The position numbers and the translations under genes were made by a program. From a virus, in the IMG/VR virus record IMGVR_UViG_3300007514_000089, positions 1-20,225 of that record: 20,225 bases of DNA. One strand, 5' to 3'. Positions 1 to 9,980 of this stretch are shown here, one piece after another. The first letter of the stretch is position 1. Every line of letters starts with the position of its first letter. The notes beneath the pieces were generated by a model that was not told the origin of the DNA, made no database searches, and was given only the letters and a program-made list of their open reading frames with translations.

Positions 1-4
1 GGAT

Positions 5-1387
5 TTGGGGCCGCAGGTAAGCGACGAGTTTGAGCGGACTGCCCAGTTGGTTAGTGGTTTGGGTGCTTCTCAGGCGGGGTCTTCGCAGGATGCGATGGCC
101 CGTTTGGCTCAGGTTGCGGATATGGTCGCTGCCGAGCGTGGCGCGGCACCGGCCCAGTTGGGTGCTGAAGCGAAGTTGGCTCTTGGCGACGAGGCTTTCC
201 GTATGCTTCAAGGCTTGGATCAGGAGCAGACGCAGCGCCTTCTGGCGGAGTCGATGCGTCAGGAAGAGTTCAATACTCGCCGGGATGAGGCGATGGTTCA
301 GGCGTTGCTTGGCGATGTGGGTCGTCGTGAGGACTTCCTTACCCGTGAGGCAGAGCGCCTACAGGGGCAGGCGTTCCAGTCGGATGAGCAGGCGCGGCAG
401 AGGCTGTGGCAGTCGGGTGAGGCTGGCGCTCAGCGCGATTGGCAGGGCCAGCAGGCCATCGACCAGCGTGAGTGGCAGGGCCAGCAGGCTGTTGATGAGC
501 GCGATTGGCGTGAAGGCGAGTCGGCTTTGGACCGGGCCATGCGGGTTAGTGAGTCGCAGTTGGGTCGGGATCTTCAGCGGGATCAGATGGCTGAGTCTGC
601 TCGTCAGCGCGGTTTGGATCGTAAGTTCCAGTCTGATGAGGCGAGGAAGGCGGGGATCCGTTCTACGCAGGCGGCGACGACCGCGTTCAACCGTCAGCAG
701 CAGCAGATTTTTGAGGCGCAGACGTACGAAGAGAGCGTGCGGGTGAAGCAGGAGTTGGCTGAGTCTGCTGCCGCTCAGGCGATTACGCAGGGTTCTGCTT
801 CGGCTGCTCAAATGTTCTTGGGGATTGGCGGTGCCGAAGGCGCAGCCATGTGGGATGCGCTGCCGGAGGCAGCAAAGACCCAGATGTATAAGGACAAGGT
901 GGCTGCCGAAGACACGCAGGGTGCCCGTTGGCAGCCGGGTTCTTACGCGAACATGGTCGGCAAGTATGGGGAGGCGAACAGCGACCATATTCTTCATGCG
1001 GAACACATGGTTATGATGCCGGAAGAGGCGCACGAAGGGTATCTGAACAGTTTGATGACGACGGATGATCCGTTGCGAACCCCGGCAATGGATGCGAACG
1101 ATATTGAGAAGATCAATCTGTTCTATGCTGAGATTCAGGCTGCTAACGCTGCGCAACAGGCTGCTAATCTGGCGGCGGCACAAATGACTTTGAATGACCG
1201 ATCAACGGGACGACGCGGTGGACGCCCGGACGATAAGCCCGGACCCGGAAGGCCCAATACGGCTGGCCCAATCACGGCAGGGACCGAACAACTCGCGCCG
1301 GGGCAAGACGAACCCGGTTATTTCGGCTGGGTGGGCGACGCCACCGCGACGGTGGCGGGAAACATGGGCATAGGACCACGGCGCTAG
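5..1387 (+). CDS. Gln-rich helical phage protein with 11-residue repeats (probably virion-associated; 5' end uncertain)
   Basis: No family was recognised. The reading frame is open to the window edge; the first possible start is a TTG at 5, so the true start may lie outside the window. Residues about 1-120 are Ala/Gln/Glu-rich and look helical. From about 125 to 190 the protein is built of 11-residue units, four of which end in Trp (QRLW, QRDW, QREW, ERDW), a hendecad pattern typical of long coiled coils. Gln/Arg-rich helix continues to about 250. Residues about 400-460 are Gly/Pro-rich and probably disordered. It ends one base before the giant ORF, which suggests co-expression. Placed in the late strand upstream of the giant protein and lysis genes, it is most likely a structural or internal virion protein; that role is inference. 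Confidence 0.7.
   Translation: MGPQVSDEFERTAQLVSGLGASQAGSSQDAMARLAQVADMVAAERGAAPAQLGAEAKLALGDEAFRMLQGLDQEQTQRLLAESMRQEEFNTRRDEAMVQALLGDVGRREDFLTREAERLQGQAFQSDEQARQRLWQSGEAGAQRDWQGQQAIDQREWQGQQAVDERDWREGESALDRAMRVSESQLGRDLQRDQMAESARQRGLDRKFQSDEARKAGIRSTQAATTAFNRQQQQIFEAQTYEESVRVKQELAESAAAQAITQGSASAAQMFLGIGGAEGAAMWDALPEAAKTQMYKDKVAAEDTQGARWQPGSYANMVGKYGEANSDHILHAEHMVMMPEEAHEGYLNSLMTTDDPLRTPAMDANDIEKINLFYAEIQAANAAQQAANLAAAQMTLNDRSTGRRGGRPDDKPGPGRPNTAGPITAGTEQLAPGQDEPGYFGWVGDATATVAGNMGIGPRR
440..489 (+). repeat. 33-base-period direct repeat encoding hendecads
   Basis: The 17-base string TGGCAGGGCCAGCAGGC occurs at 440-456 and again exactly at 473-489. The 33-base spacing equals 11 codons, so the repeat keeps frame and encodes WQGQQA twice. 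Diverged copies continue on both sides at protein level. This looks like recent internal duplication of a hendecad unit. Confidence 0.8.
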
Positions 1388-1388
1388 T

Positions 1389-4300
1389 GTGGCTACGATC
1401 AATCCTGAAACCAGACGACGCGTCGCCTACGACGCTCTCGCTGGTGTAGGCAGCACCGCCGGTCTTCCCAAGCCGGAGATCAAACGGCCGAAGGTTGCTT
1501 CTGCGCCCAAGGCGCCCGTGGCGCCAGCGGCGCCAACGACGGCGATTCAACCTATAGATATTCCTGATCCGCGCCAGCGGTTGGCGAACATCTTGAATGT
1601 TGACCCGGCGAATCTGGGTCGCATTACGCCCGGAGTGGTTGGGCGTCCTGTTTCCGAAACGTCGGTGCGTTGGGCAGAGCAGGCGCATATCAAGGCGAAC
1701 ACGCCGTGGTATGTCAACGCGATAACCAAGGGGCCTGTAGGCGGCTTTCTCAATGCCATTCAGAAGCCTTTGGCGTTTACTACATCCGCCTTGAAAGAAA
1801 CGATTGATGTCTTTACTGGCGAGAACGCCAGTTGGGGCGACTTCAAGAAACAGTACGACGACAACTACACGTTTGGTCGGCTGCTTCACGACTACGACTT
1901 GCTACAGGATCGTGATAGCGGGTGGCAAAAGTTCGCTGCCGCAGCGATCGGGTTCACGGGCGATGTCGCATTGGATCCGTTGTCTTATCTGGGGTTGGTC
2001 GGCAAGGGCATCGGCTTCGGCGCGAAACTTACGACAAAGGCCGCTGGCAACATTACCCGCGAGGTGGCCCGCAAGGGCATAATGGGCCAGTTGCGTAATC
2101 TTGGCGGCGACGCCATGTCTGTCGTCGGGAAGAATATGAAGCAGGGCGACTGGCAGGCTTTGGCCGATGATCTCGGGCAGGCTGCCGCCGCTGGGGGCAA
2201 GAAGGGTACGGCCAAGGCAGCGGTGGTTGATCTTGGCAATCAGGGTTGGGAGATAACTTTCCGGGCTGGACCGGGCGTACCTTCCCACAAAGTTGTTCTT
2301 TCCAATGCGGAAGTGGGCGACCTGACGAAGATGAACGACCTGATTGGTCGCGCCATGAAGGATGGCGCGACATCGGTCGCTGGTGATGATCTTCGTTTTG
2401 CCGCGAGGATGATGGCCGATAGCGGTTTGGACAGAAATCTGCGTCATGGCGCGGACGAGTTTCTTGATTCGGCTGGGCGCGGTATCCGCGAGCAGGTCGC
2501 TGAGTCCGGGTTGGACGAGACTGTCGAAACGACAATCAAGAAGTTTACTGGCCGTTCAGAAGTGAGCGGTAACAAGTGGATAAACGGCAAGTTTGAACCA
2601 ATGGCGCGACGCAATATTGGTTGGTTGTCGCCTGAGGACGCAGCGAAAATGAAGTTGGGTTTCGGCATGAAGATGCCGGGGACCGGGCCCATTGGCAGAA
2701 AGTTGGGGATTGCCAAGAAGATCGATGATTTGTCCCTGAAGATTTTCAAGAAGGGGTATGACTCTCCGTATGGTTTGAGGTTGCTTAGTTCTGAAGCGCC
2801 CGTTATCGGAAAGTTGGTTACGGGTATCCCGCAGGGGATCCGCAACGGCATCTTGCGTCAGGCGGCGCAGGCTGCCGGTGCGAAGAAGATTCCTGATGCG
2901 CTCAGGCGTGGCGGTCTGTTCCGCTTGGCGGGGAAGCCTTTCGGCAAAGAAGGCAAGTTGTCGGGCAAGTTGGCTGACCTCAAGAATGTGGTCAGAGAGT
3001 CCTCTGACGGGGTTCTGATCCAGCAGGGCAAGCGCGTGATCCACGCTATGTCGCGTGGAAAGAATGTGGGGCGACGACTCAAGGTCCAAATGACCGCTCG
3101 TGTACGCGCCTACATGGATGAGGTGGATGCTGCCGCGATCGACAATGACGCGGTTTCTAGGAAAACTATTTATAGCGCTCTCGGTGGGAACGAGGACGCC
3201 ATTAGTGAGATTACGGCTGTCGCCCCGGATTTGGTCACCAACGGTCGGGAACTGATGGAAGACCTGCGGACGATGGCGAATACAACGAGTGGTCGTGAGG
3301 GCGGCTTCTTGGGGTTGGTCAACAACTATGTGCCGCGTGCTTTGACGGGGGAGGCCCGCGACAAGGTGCGGGCTGCTTTGGCGAACAGGGGGCGCGACAC
3401 CCCTCGTTTTCGGAGTACCGCTGGGCAGCCGAAGGGTCCAGAACTTGGACGTAGTTACATCTCAAAGCAGGACTTTGAGAAGCGTGTAGAGGACTATCTG
3501 GCGAAGAATCCTCTGGTGGATCGGAAGGAGGCTGAACGCTTCATCCGTTCAGGCGAGGGTAGCCCGGATGCGCGGGCTATACAGAGTGATTTCTGGGGAA
3601 CGGAACTGTTGGAACCCGGTTCCGAAACGGGAATGTTTGATCCCAGAACCGGCCAAGAAATAATGGCGCCTTCTATTGAGGATCAGATCGCTGACATTCT
3701 TGTCGCGTCCGGCGCGGACTACATGCTGTTCACCGATGACCTACAGGTCGCTTTGGACGGATATGTCAGGCAGGTGTCGCACCGTGCTGGCGAGGTTTAC
3801 GCCGAGAATGTCTTGTTCAACGAGGGGGTGCTACAGCAAAGTATCGCCCAGTACATCAAGTTGCCGGATGCTGCTGCGGTAAAGACAGCACGCGATATTC
3901 AGAAGGCTCTTGATGGTTTGCAGCGGGCTACCGCTGATCTGAATATAGCGATTCGGGAATCTGCCGATCCTGCTACCGATTTGGCGAGGAATCGTCAGCA
4001 GCAGGACAAGTTGAATGAGATCATCAAGCAGAAGTCCGAAGAACTTGAGCGTCTAAATGTCCATCAGGATGATCTGCTTCAACGGCACGTAGAGGCGCAT
4101 GATCGGTTCGCCAAGAACCGTAAGGAACTGCGTGAAGTCAACGATGAAATGCGTCAGTTGGAGGCGGAGATTGAGCGCACTCCAGCCGGTCCCCGGCTGG
4201 TTGCGCTTGAGAAGCAGCGGATTCGTTTGAACAACGCGTTGGCCGCACTCGCGGAGGATGCACCGACGTTGCGGTTCGCGTATGAGACTTTGACTTCAGG

Positions 4301-7300
4301 GACTATCCATGTGATGAAACTGGAGCGGCAGGTGGCCGGGATCTTTGGCACGCCTGAAGCGTTTGAGGCTTTTGTCGGCAATGACCTTTTACGTGGCCTG
4401 AATCACAGTGACATCGATGGTGGGTTGAGAGAACTGGCTGCTGCCGGGAACCTGCCGGATTCCGTCATCCAGTTGCCTGATGGCAGGTGGGCTTTCCAAA
4501 CGCCTGAAGGCAAGTCCCTTGAGATGGACAGACTGTTCGCGGATCTCAACGGGGTTCTGGAGCGGTTGGACCGTGAGGGTATGGGCGCGTGGGTGGGTGT
4601 CGAAGCAGAGTTGAATGTCTTCGACCATTTGGCCAACGATGCCGCAAAGATCGATTTCGCTCTGCGTCGGATCCATAAGGATATTGACGAAATGACTGAG
4701 GTCATTGGGGAATATTCGGAGATCGCGCCTGAGATTCTGGCACCTGACGGTGGCGGGGTCGTACCGACGCCTGATGCGGTGGTTGCCGCCAAGCAAACGA
4801 TTCTTGATGCGGTTGATGGGGCCGATTTGCCGGAAGCGGTGTTCGCTGATCCGGCCATCAACGAAGCACTAATGACCTATTACGGCGGGTCAGCAATGCC
4901 CGTGTCTCAGTTCATCCAAAGTGGATCCGAGTTGGATGGGATGCTGAGTCAAATCCGTTCAACGCTGGAAGACAGTATCGATGGGGTCAACACGAATCTT
5001 GAAATAATCCAGCAGGTCGCAGAAGATAGCGGGCAGCCTGTGCGTTTGCGGGTCGTCAGGGAGGATGGCAGCGAAGTCTTGTTGTCTGTTGCTGATTACG
5101 TTCAGATGGAGCAGCAGTACAGGGCGCTGGAGCAGTACCGTTCAACGCTGGCGTCACCTATTGATGATACGCGGCCCAGCATTGAAGACATTCTGTCCGG
5201 CGAGCAACTCAGCGACCAGATGGGCAGCAACGTAGGCGGGTTGTTCCGGTATGGCGGGAAGAAGTATTACGTCAAGAGATACGATGATGTAACTGCTGGT
5301 GGTGACCGGATGCCTCCGGGTACCGGCAGGAGGCGTCTTACGGGCGAAGTGTTGGGCAACGCCTTGTACCGGGAATTGGGTCTTGCTGTTCCCGACTCGT
5401 ATGCGTCACGCAATATGGCGGATGATTCGCTGTGGCATGTCGCTCCGTGGATAGAGGACATTGAGACTGTTGCTTCGTTCCGTCAGATGACGGGAACGGA
5501 GCCGTTGGATACTGTGATCTTCACAGATGGGAACGGGTTTCAGAGGTTGGGGACGGCGGCTGAAGCCGCCGAATGGGGGGCCGAAGGAGTGGTTCCTCTT
5601 GCGACGGCGCTTACACGCGGTTTGGCTGCCGATCTGTTGTTGGCTAATTGGGATGTGGTCGGTACCGGATTCGACAATATTGGTGTTTCGCCTCTTCATG
5701 GTTTAGTTCGGATAGATCAGGGTTCGTCGTTCTTCTATCGCGCTCAGGGGGCCGCTAAGGCCGACTTGGGTTGGGAGTGGGGTGCGATGTCTGACATGAG
5801 CCGTTCTGGCGGCATGTTGGACCCGGAGACAAACGCGATGTTCGCGCCTTTAGCCCTTGCTGGGGTACCGGAAGACGAACTGATGGGGGAGTTGGCTCGT
5901 CAGGTTCAAGCCCTCGTGGATTTGCGGCTGGAAGCGGGCGGCATGACCAACTTTGTGCGGCGGATGATGCCGACGCCGAATGAAGCGTTGGATGACCTTG
6001 CGCCGTTTGCCGACTTTCTGGAAAAGCGGTTGGAGGTATTGGCTGAACGGTTTGGCATTGATTGGGCGTCTGTTGATGACGCTGATTGGGCGCAGCGCGT
6101 ATTGGCTAAGCGTGGTTTCTCGGAGGAAGTGATTCGACAGTCGGGTGAAGCGGGCACGTTGATGAAGTTGTTTCATTTCACGAAGCACTCTCCGCCGCTG
6201 TCGCTGACTTCCTCTTATGGGGTTCGTGGAACGGGCTGGCATGACACGGCGTTTCTCAATTCGACTCCATCGAATATGTTCTATACCCATTCCGGCATGG
6301 AATATGGGTACAACCTGTTGGTGGATTTGCCATTGGGTGTTCGCAGCCTCAAGATGTATGGCCTGAAGCCGGGCGCAGATGAATTGGATGCGGCGCAAAG
6401 GGTGCTTGATCTGGGGGAAGCAGGTTCCCCCGACATATTGGAAGATCTGGTGGCCCGTGCCACTGGCCGTCATGGATCGTGGCAGGGCCACGCCGATGCT
6501 GCTGCTGGTGACCTATATCTGGATCAGTTCTCTCGCGTCTTTGCTTCTGATCCGCGTCTGGTTCGTCAGATGCGTGGGATCATGGAGGCGTGGGGTCCGA
6601 CGTTGGCGTGGTGGCCTACGGCACCGAGCACGGACTTTGTGCAGGTCATGGAGGCGATGCGTTATGCGGACGAACTCGCAGATGTTCGCGTGCCGACTGA
6701 CATCAGCAATTGGAATACGGATTCGGCGGCTGCCGCGATCATGGTTGACAAGGCCGCTAATGCTTCTTATAGGGATCGTATCGAATACGCGCTGTGGCGT
6801 CAGTTCTCCGAAGAGTATGACATCGCAGCCACTCATGGGGAGAGCGCCTACAGCAGCGGGCCGGGTTCGATCGAAGAGCCGCTAGAGGATTTGGCGCAAG
6901 ACTTTGCGAGGTTCTTGTACGCCAAAGATCCAGAGTTCTCACAGGCATTTGTTGCTGGTGATCCGTTTATCGATCGGGTGAACAGGAACCAGAAGAAGTT
7001 TGGAACTGCGATAAACGCAGCCTTTACAGGTATTCCTGATCGTTTGGATCCGACGAATAAGCGATTGGCGGAGGGGGCCTTTGGTTGGGATGGGCTGTTG
7101 GAATCCCCGGCGACAGGTGGGCGCGGTGGGCGCCATAAGCAAATCGTTGAGGGTTCAGGTGGACCCAAAGAAGAGGCTATGCGTCGGTGGTATCTGTCTC
7201 AATTCCATCACGCGTATCAGAATTCAATGTCAGCCGACGGCTATACGGCTGCCGCTTGGATAAACAAAGACGATGTGGTTCAGATACATGGGTCGCAGGC

Positions 7301-9956
7301 GGTTCGGTCGCATCGGGGATTCCCTAACTTTATGGCCGTGAATCCGGCTGCGATGCGGTCGGCAGATGTGAAAATGACGCATCGCAATATCTCTCGTATC
7401 GCTGAGGAAGGTAAGCCGCGACCAATGGATGCGGTCGATCCACGGGCGCAGTCAAGGATGGATCAGAACCTTGGCGTCCATGATGTTGACCCGGATTATG
7501 TCCCGACGGATGCCGATTTCGACCAACTCGCTGACGATCTGGCGTGGACAGGGGAAGAACCGGTCGGCGCTAGACCCTTTGATGATGTCTTTGAAGACGA
7601 CCTTCATCCGTTCTGGGAGCATGAGGCCCCCGTTGATAGCGGATGGGGGGCGACAACGCAGTCGATGCGAGATCATGCGCGGGATATGGAGGAAGCGGCG
7701 CTTGGTAAGGGCGCATCACCCGAAGAGGCGATGCGTGAAGCCAAGGAAATGTTGGAAGACGCATACTTCAATGACTGGTTGCCGCTTCACGCAGATGACT
7801 TTGAACTGGAAGACCTCGCCACAGCGAGCGATGGATTTGATGAATACTTTAGGGAATCCTCCAAGTGGCAGGCGGAGCGTGGGGAGACTCTGTTCATAGA
7901 GCCTGCCGCGTTTTTTGAATGGTTCCAAGCGGTATCGGATAAGCCGCAAACCATATACGGTGGATCAGCCGATCCGTCTTCCGTGTCGGCTTTGGAGGCG
8001 TTGGTTGAACGTCGCGCCCAGTTGGTTGCGGATCAACAGGCCGCAGCGTTGGCGTACCGCGAATCTTCTCGGAAGATGAAGTCGGTGATGGACTTTGACG
8101 CGGAGAAGGCCAAGATCGAACTTTCCACGCCTCCCGATTCGTGGGTTGCTTCTCTGCGCGATACGGAGAAGTGGCTTGTCGATAAGGGCATGACTGAGAA
8201 GCAGGCTCAGATCGATGAGGTTCTGGATACGTTGGCGCGCTTGGGCGCGCCAGTCGAAGTCCCCTTGGAAAACCTGCCGGATGATCTAATCGACTTGCGC
8301 CTTGCTGTAGGCGCCTTGGTCGAAGGCGATAACGCGATGTTGAACTTCGCGTTGGATGAGTTCCAGCGTAATGCTGAAGGTTGGACTGATCTGATTTCAA
8401 ATCTGCCCGATCAGAAGTTGGGTGATCTTCACAAGATTCCTCAGGCGGAAGAGATCATGGAGGATGTCTTCCTTTCGGGCTTCAAGGAGTTTGGTCGCCT
8501 ACAGGGCAATAGCACGTTGGTTGATTCGTTGATGGCGTCTGAAACATTTCGTGCTCGCGGTGGTGCTGCCGGGTTCTTGAATAAGTACGACAAACTGCAC
8601 AATCTGTTGCGCGCTTACATGATTGCGAAGCCGGGTTTCCACGGGCGAAACTTCTTGTCGGGCGCCTTTATGAATCATTTGGCCGGGATCGATTGGCGAA
8701 GTTATCGCCGGTTCATGCGCGCCTATTGGAAGTTCCAAGAGGAAGAGGCAGCCGCCGCCGGGTTGCCGAAGCGGGCTGCTCGTATGCGTAAGGCAATGCG
8801 GGGTCGGTTCATTAGTCCAGAGAATGTGAATGTTGCGGATGTGGAAATCGTCCGTGAACTGGCACGGACAGGCAGTCTGGGTTCCGGCGGTGGTCAGGTT
8901 GCTACCGAGTTCGTGGAGTCTTCAGGTCGCGGGATACTGGCTAGTCGGCTTGCGCCGAATACCAACATTCGTATCGGCGGGAAGGAAGTCAACGTCGTTG
9001 ACGCCATCAACCCGATGAATACACGCAACGCTCCGTTGCGTTTGTCGAAGAACTTCGGTATGGCAACTGAGACTTTCTTGCGGGGGTCACTGGGGTTCGA
9101 CACGCTGGCAAAGGGCGGTAACGCCAGCGAGGCGTTCGACAACATTATGAAGTTCCACTTCGATTATGAGGATTTGTCGGACTTTGAACGTAATGTCGTA
9201 AAGCGGGTGGTGCCGTTCTATACGTGGACTCGCAAGAACCTGCCGTTGATGATGGAGCAGTTTGCTCGTCGCCCCGAGGTGTTCAACCGCTGGATGAGTT
9301 TGAAGAAAGAAATAGAACTCATGTCCGAAGATGACGAAGGGGGGATCGTTCCGCGCTGGATGCAGCGTCAGGGCGCGATCCGGCTGCCGTTCAAGTACGA
9401 AGGCGAGAACATGATGATCTTGCCGGACCTTCCGTTCAAGGCTCCGCTTGAACTTATCGATCCGGCGATGGCGTTCGATAGGGATTTGGGATTCATGGAA
9501 CGCGCAGAGATCGCGTTGGGCAGTATCGGCACCCAGATCACTCCGCTCATCAAGGCCCCGTACGAGTGGAAGGCGAAGCAGAATCTATGGAAGGGGTACT
9601 CCTACGACGGGCGCGCCGAGGCTGTGCCCGGTGCTTACACGATGATTCCGGGCATGATGCAACTGCTGTCGATCGCTGGTGTTGCGAAGAAGAACGAGAG
9701 GGGCGATTGGACGATGCCCGACCATGCGCTTCATGCGATGGCCCAGTTGTTGCCAACGTTCACGGATCATCGGCGGCTGTTCCCTGACGAAGAGAAGTAC
9801 CAGCAACGCTCGCTAAGCAACTGGATTTCTTGGTTCTCCGGTATCGGTTTGCGTACCAACACGAAGTGGGAGCAGCACATGGAAATGCTGTCTCGCTCCT
9901 ATGACATGCGGGAAGAACGCAATCAGTTGCGGGCACTCAGGGGTGCGCAACTGTAG
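1389..9956 (+). CDS. Giant multidomain phage protein (2855 aa; likely virion/ejection protein) with kinase-like and ADP-ribosyltransferase-like segments
   Basis: GTG start one base after the previous stop. Layout by residue: about 1-75 Pro/Ala-rich linker; about 95-230 containing GFTGDVALDPLSYL, a hydrophobic stretch of a kind seen in large phage internal proteins; about 835-957 charged coiled coil; about 1283-1500 a kinase-like fold with K1296 in YYVK, an Arg/Glu helix, NWD1422..DN1430 as catalytic loop and D1443 in RIDQGSS as metal motif, followed by YRAQG; about 1594-1680 starting LFHFT (H1596), like polyvalent-protein ADP-ribosyltransferases; about 2411-2430 KPGFHGRNFLSGAFMNH; about 2585-2640 FDYEDLSDFERN and PFYTWTRKN. 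The last two regions resemble the conserved C-terminal parts of giant phage proteins. Family resemblance is by eye. Likely carried in the particle and delivered with DNA; the enzymatic parts could act on host proteins or in assembly. Confidence 0.8.
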   Translation: MATINPETRRRVAYDALAGVGSTAGLPKPEIKRPKVASAPKAPVAPAAPTTAIQPIDIPDPRQRLANILNVDPANLGRITPGVVGRPVSETSVRWAEQAHIKANTPWYVNAITKGPVGGFLNAIQKPLAFTTSALKETIDVFTGENASWGDFKKQYDDNYTFGRLLHDYDLLQDRDSGWQKFAAAAIGFTGDVALDPLSYLGLVGKGIGFGAKLTTKAAGNITREVARKGIMGQLRNLGGDAMSVVGKNMKQGDWQALADDLGQAAAAGGKKGTAKAAVVDLGNQGWEITFRAGPGVPSHKVVLSNAEVGDLTKMNDLIGRAMKDGATSVAGDDLRFAARMMADSGLDRNLRHGADEFLDSAGRGIREQVAESGLDETVETTIKKFTGRSEVSGNKWINGKFEPMARRNIGWLSPEDAAKMKLGFGMKMPGTGPIGRKLGIAKKIDDLSLKIFKKGYDSPYGLRLLSSEAPVIGKLVTGIPQGIRNGILRQAAQAAGAKKIPDALRRGGLFRLAGKPFGKEGKLSGKLADLKNVVRESSDGVLIQQGKRVIHAMSRGKNVGRRLKVQMTARVRAYMDEVDAAAIDNDAVSRKTIYSALGGNEDAISEITAVAPDLVTNGRELMEDLRTMANTTSGREGGFLGLVNNYVPRALTGEARDKVRAALANRGRDTPRFRSTAGQPKGPELGRSYISKQDFEKRVEDYLAKNPLVDRKEAERFIRSGEGSPDARAIQSDFWGTELLEPGSETGMFDPRTGQEIMAPSIEDQIADILVASGADYMLFTDDLQVALDGYVRQVSHRAGEVYAENVLFNEGVLQQSIAQYIKLPDAAAVKTARDIQKALDGLQRATADLNIAIRESADPATDLARNRQQQDKLNEIIKQKSEELERLNVHQDDLLQRHVEAHDRFAKNRKELREVNDEMRQLEAEIERTPAGPRLVALEKQRIRLNNALAALAEDAPTLRFAYETLTSGTIHVMKLERQVAGIFGTPEAFEAFVGNDLLRGLNHSDIDGGLRELAAAGNLPDSVIQLPDGRWAFQTPEGKSLEMDRLFADLNGVLERLDREGMGAWVGVEAELNVFDHLANDAAKIDFALRRIHKDIDEMTEVIGEYSEIAPEILAPDGGGVVPTPDAVVAAKQTILDAVDGADLPEAVFADPAINEALMTYYGGSAMPVSQFIQSGSELDGMLSQIRSTLEDSIDGVNTNLEIIQQVAEDSGQPVRLRVVREDGSEVLLSVADYVQMEQQYRALEQYRSTLASPIDDTRPSIEDILSGEQLSDQMGSNVGGLFRYGGKKYYVKRYDDVTAGGDRMPPGTGRRRLTGEVLGNALYRELGLAVPDSYASRNMADDSLWHVAPWIEDIETVASFRQMTGTEPLDTVIFTDGNGFQRLGTAAEAAEWGAEGVVPLATALTRGLAADLLLANWDVVGTGFDNIGVSPLHGLVRIDQGSSFFYRAQGAAKADLGWEWGAMSDMSRSGGMLDPETNAMFAPLALAGVPEDELMGELARQVQALVDLRLEAGGMTNFVRRMMPTPNEALDDLAPFADFLEKRLEVLAERFGIDWASVDDADWAQRVLAKRGFSEEVIRQSGEAGTLMKLFHFTKHSPPLSLTSSYGVRGTGWHDTAFLNSTPSNMFYTHSGMEYGYNLLVDLPLGVRSLKMYGLKPGADELDAAQRVLDLGEAGSPDILEDLVARATGRHGSWQGHADAAAGDLYLDQFSRVFASDPRLVRQMRGIMEAWGPTLAWWPTAPSTDFVQVMEAMRYADELADVRVPTDISNWNTDSAAAAIMVDKAANASYRDRIEYALWRQFSEEYDIAATHGESAYSSGPGSIEEPLEDLAQDFARFLYAKDPEFSQAFVAGDPFIDRVNRNQKKFGTAINAAFTGIPDRLDPTNKRLAEGAFGWDGLLESPATGGRGGRHKQIVEGSGGPKEEAMRRWYLSQFHHAYQNSMSADGYTAAAWINKDDVVQIHGSQAVRSHRGFPNFMAVNPAAMRSADVKMTHRNISRIAEEGKPRPMDAVDPRAQSRMDQNLGVHDVDPDYVPTDADFDQLADDLAWTGEEPVGARPFDDVFEDDLHPFWEHEAPVDSGWGATTQSMRDHARDMEEAALGKGASPEEAMREAKEMLEDAYFNDWLPLHADDFELEDLATASDGFDEYFRESSKWQAERGETLFIEPAAFFEWFQAVSDKPQTIYGGSADPSSVSALEALVERRAQLVADQQAAALAYRESSRKMKSVMDFDAEKAKIELSTPPDSWVASLRDTEKWLVDKGMTEKQAQIDEVLDTLARLGAPVEVPLENLPDDLIDLRLAVGALVEGDNAMLNFALDEFQRNAEGWTDLISNLPDQKLGDLHKIPQAEEIMEDVFLSGFKEFGRLQGNSTLVDSLMASETFRARGGAAGFLNKYDKLHNLLRAYMIAKPGFHGRNFLSGAFMNHLAGIDWRSYRRFMRAYWKFQEEEAAAAGLPKRAARMRKAMRGRFISPENVNVADVEIVRELARTGSLGSGGGQVATEFVESSGRGILASRLAPNTNIRIGGKEVNVVDAINPMNTRNAPLRLSKNFGMATETFLRGSLGFDTLAKGGNASEAFDNIMKFHFDYEDLSDFERNVVKRVVPFYTWTRKNLPLMMEQFARRPEVFNRWMSLKKEIELMSEDDEGGIVPRWMQRQGAIRLPFKYEGENMMILPDLPFKAPLELIDPAMAFDRDLGFMERAEIALGSIGTQITPLIKAPYEWKAKQNLWKGYSYDGRAEAVPGAYTMIPGMMQLLSIAGVAKKNERGDWTMPDHALHAMAQLLPTFTDHRRLFPDEEKYQQRSLSNWISWFSGIGLRTNTKWEQHMEMLSRSYDMREERNQLRALRGAQL

Positions 9957-9980
9957 GTAGGGACAGAGTAGCCTTAGTAC

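Noticed and set aside
440-489. Possible CRISPR-like repeat
   Set aside because: The 33-base period equals 11 codons, keeps the reading frame and decays gradually; there are no spacers.
359-1183. Long - strand ORF of 274 codons opposite the first late gene
   Set aside because: It mirrors the + strand gene, is Arg/Leu-rich with no motif, and the + frame has clear hendecad structure. It is a shadow of a GC-biased gene.
5850-6491. 213-codon - strand ORF inside the giant gene
   Set aside because: Composition is Arg/His/Gln-rich without domain signs; the + frame here runs from the end of the kinase-like domain into the ART-like segment.
1389-9956. Possible intein or fused genes by a lost stop codon within the giant ORF
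   Set aside because: No intein splice motifs (N-terminal Cys block, C-terminal HN-C/S/T) were noticed, and the frame is continuous with even codon use; large single polypeptides are known for phage internal proteins.
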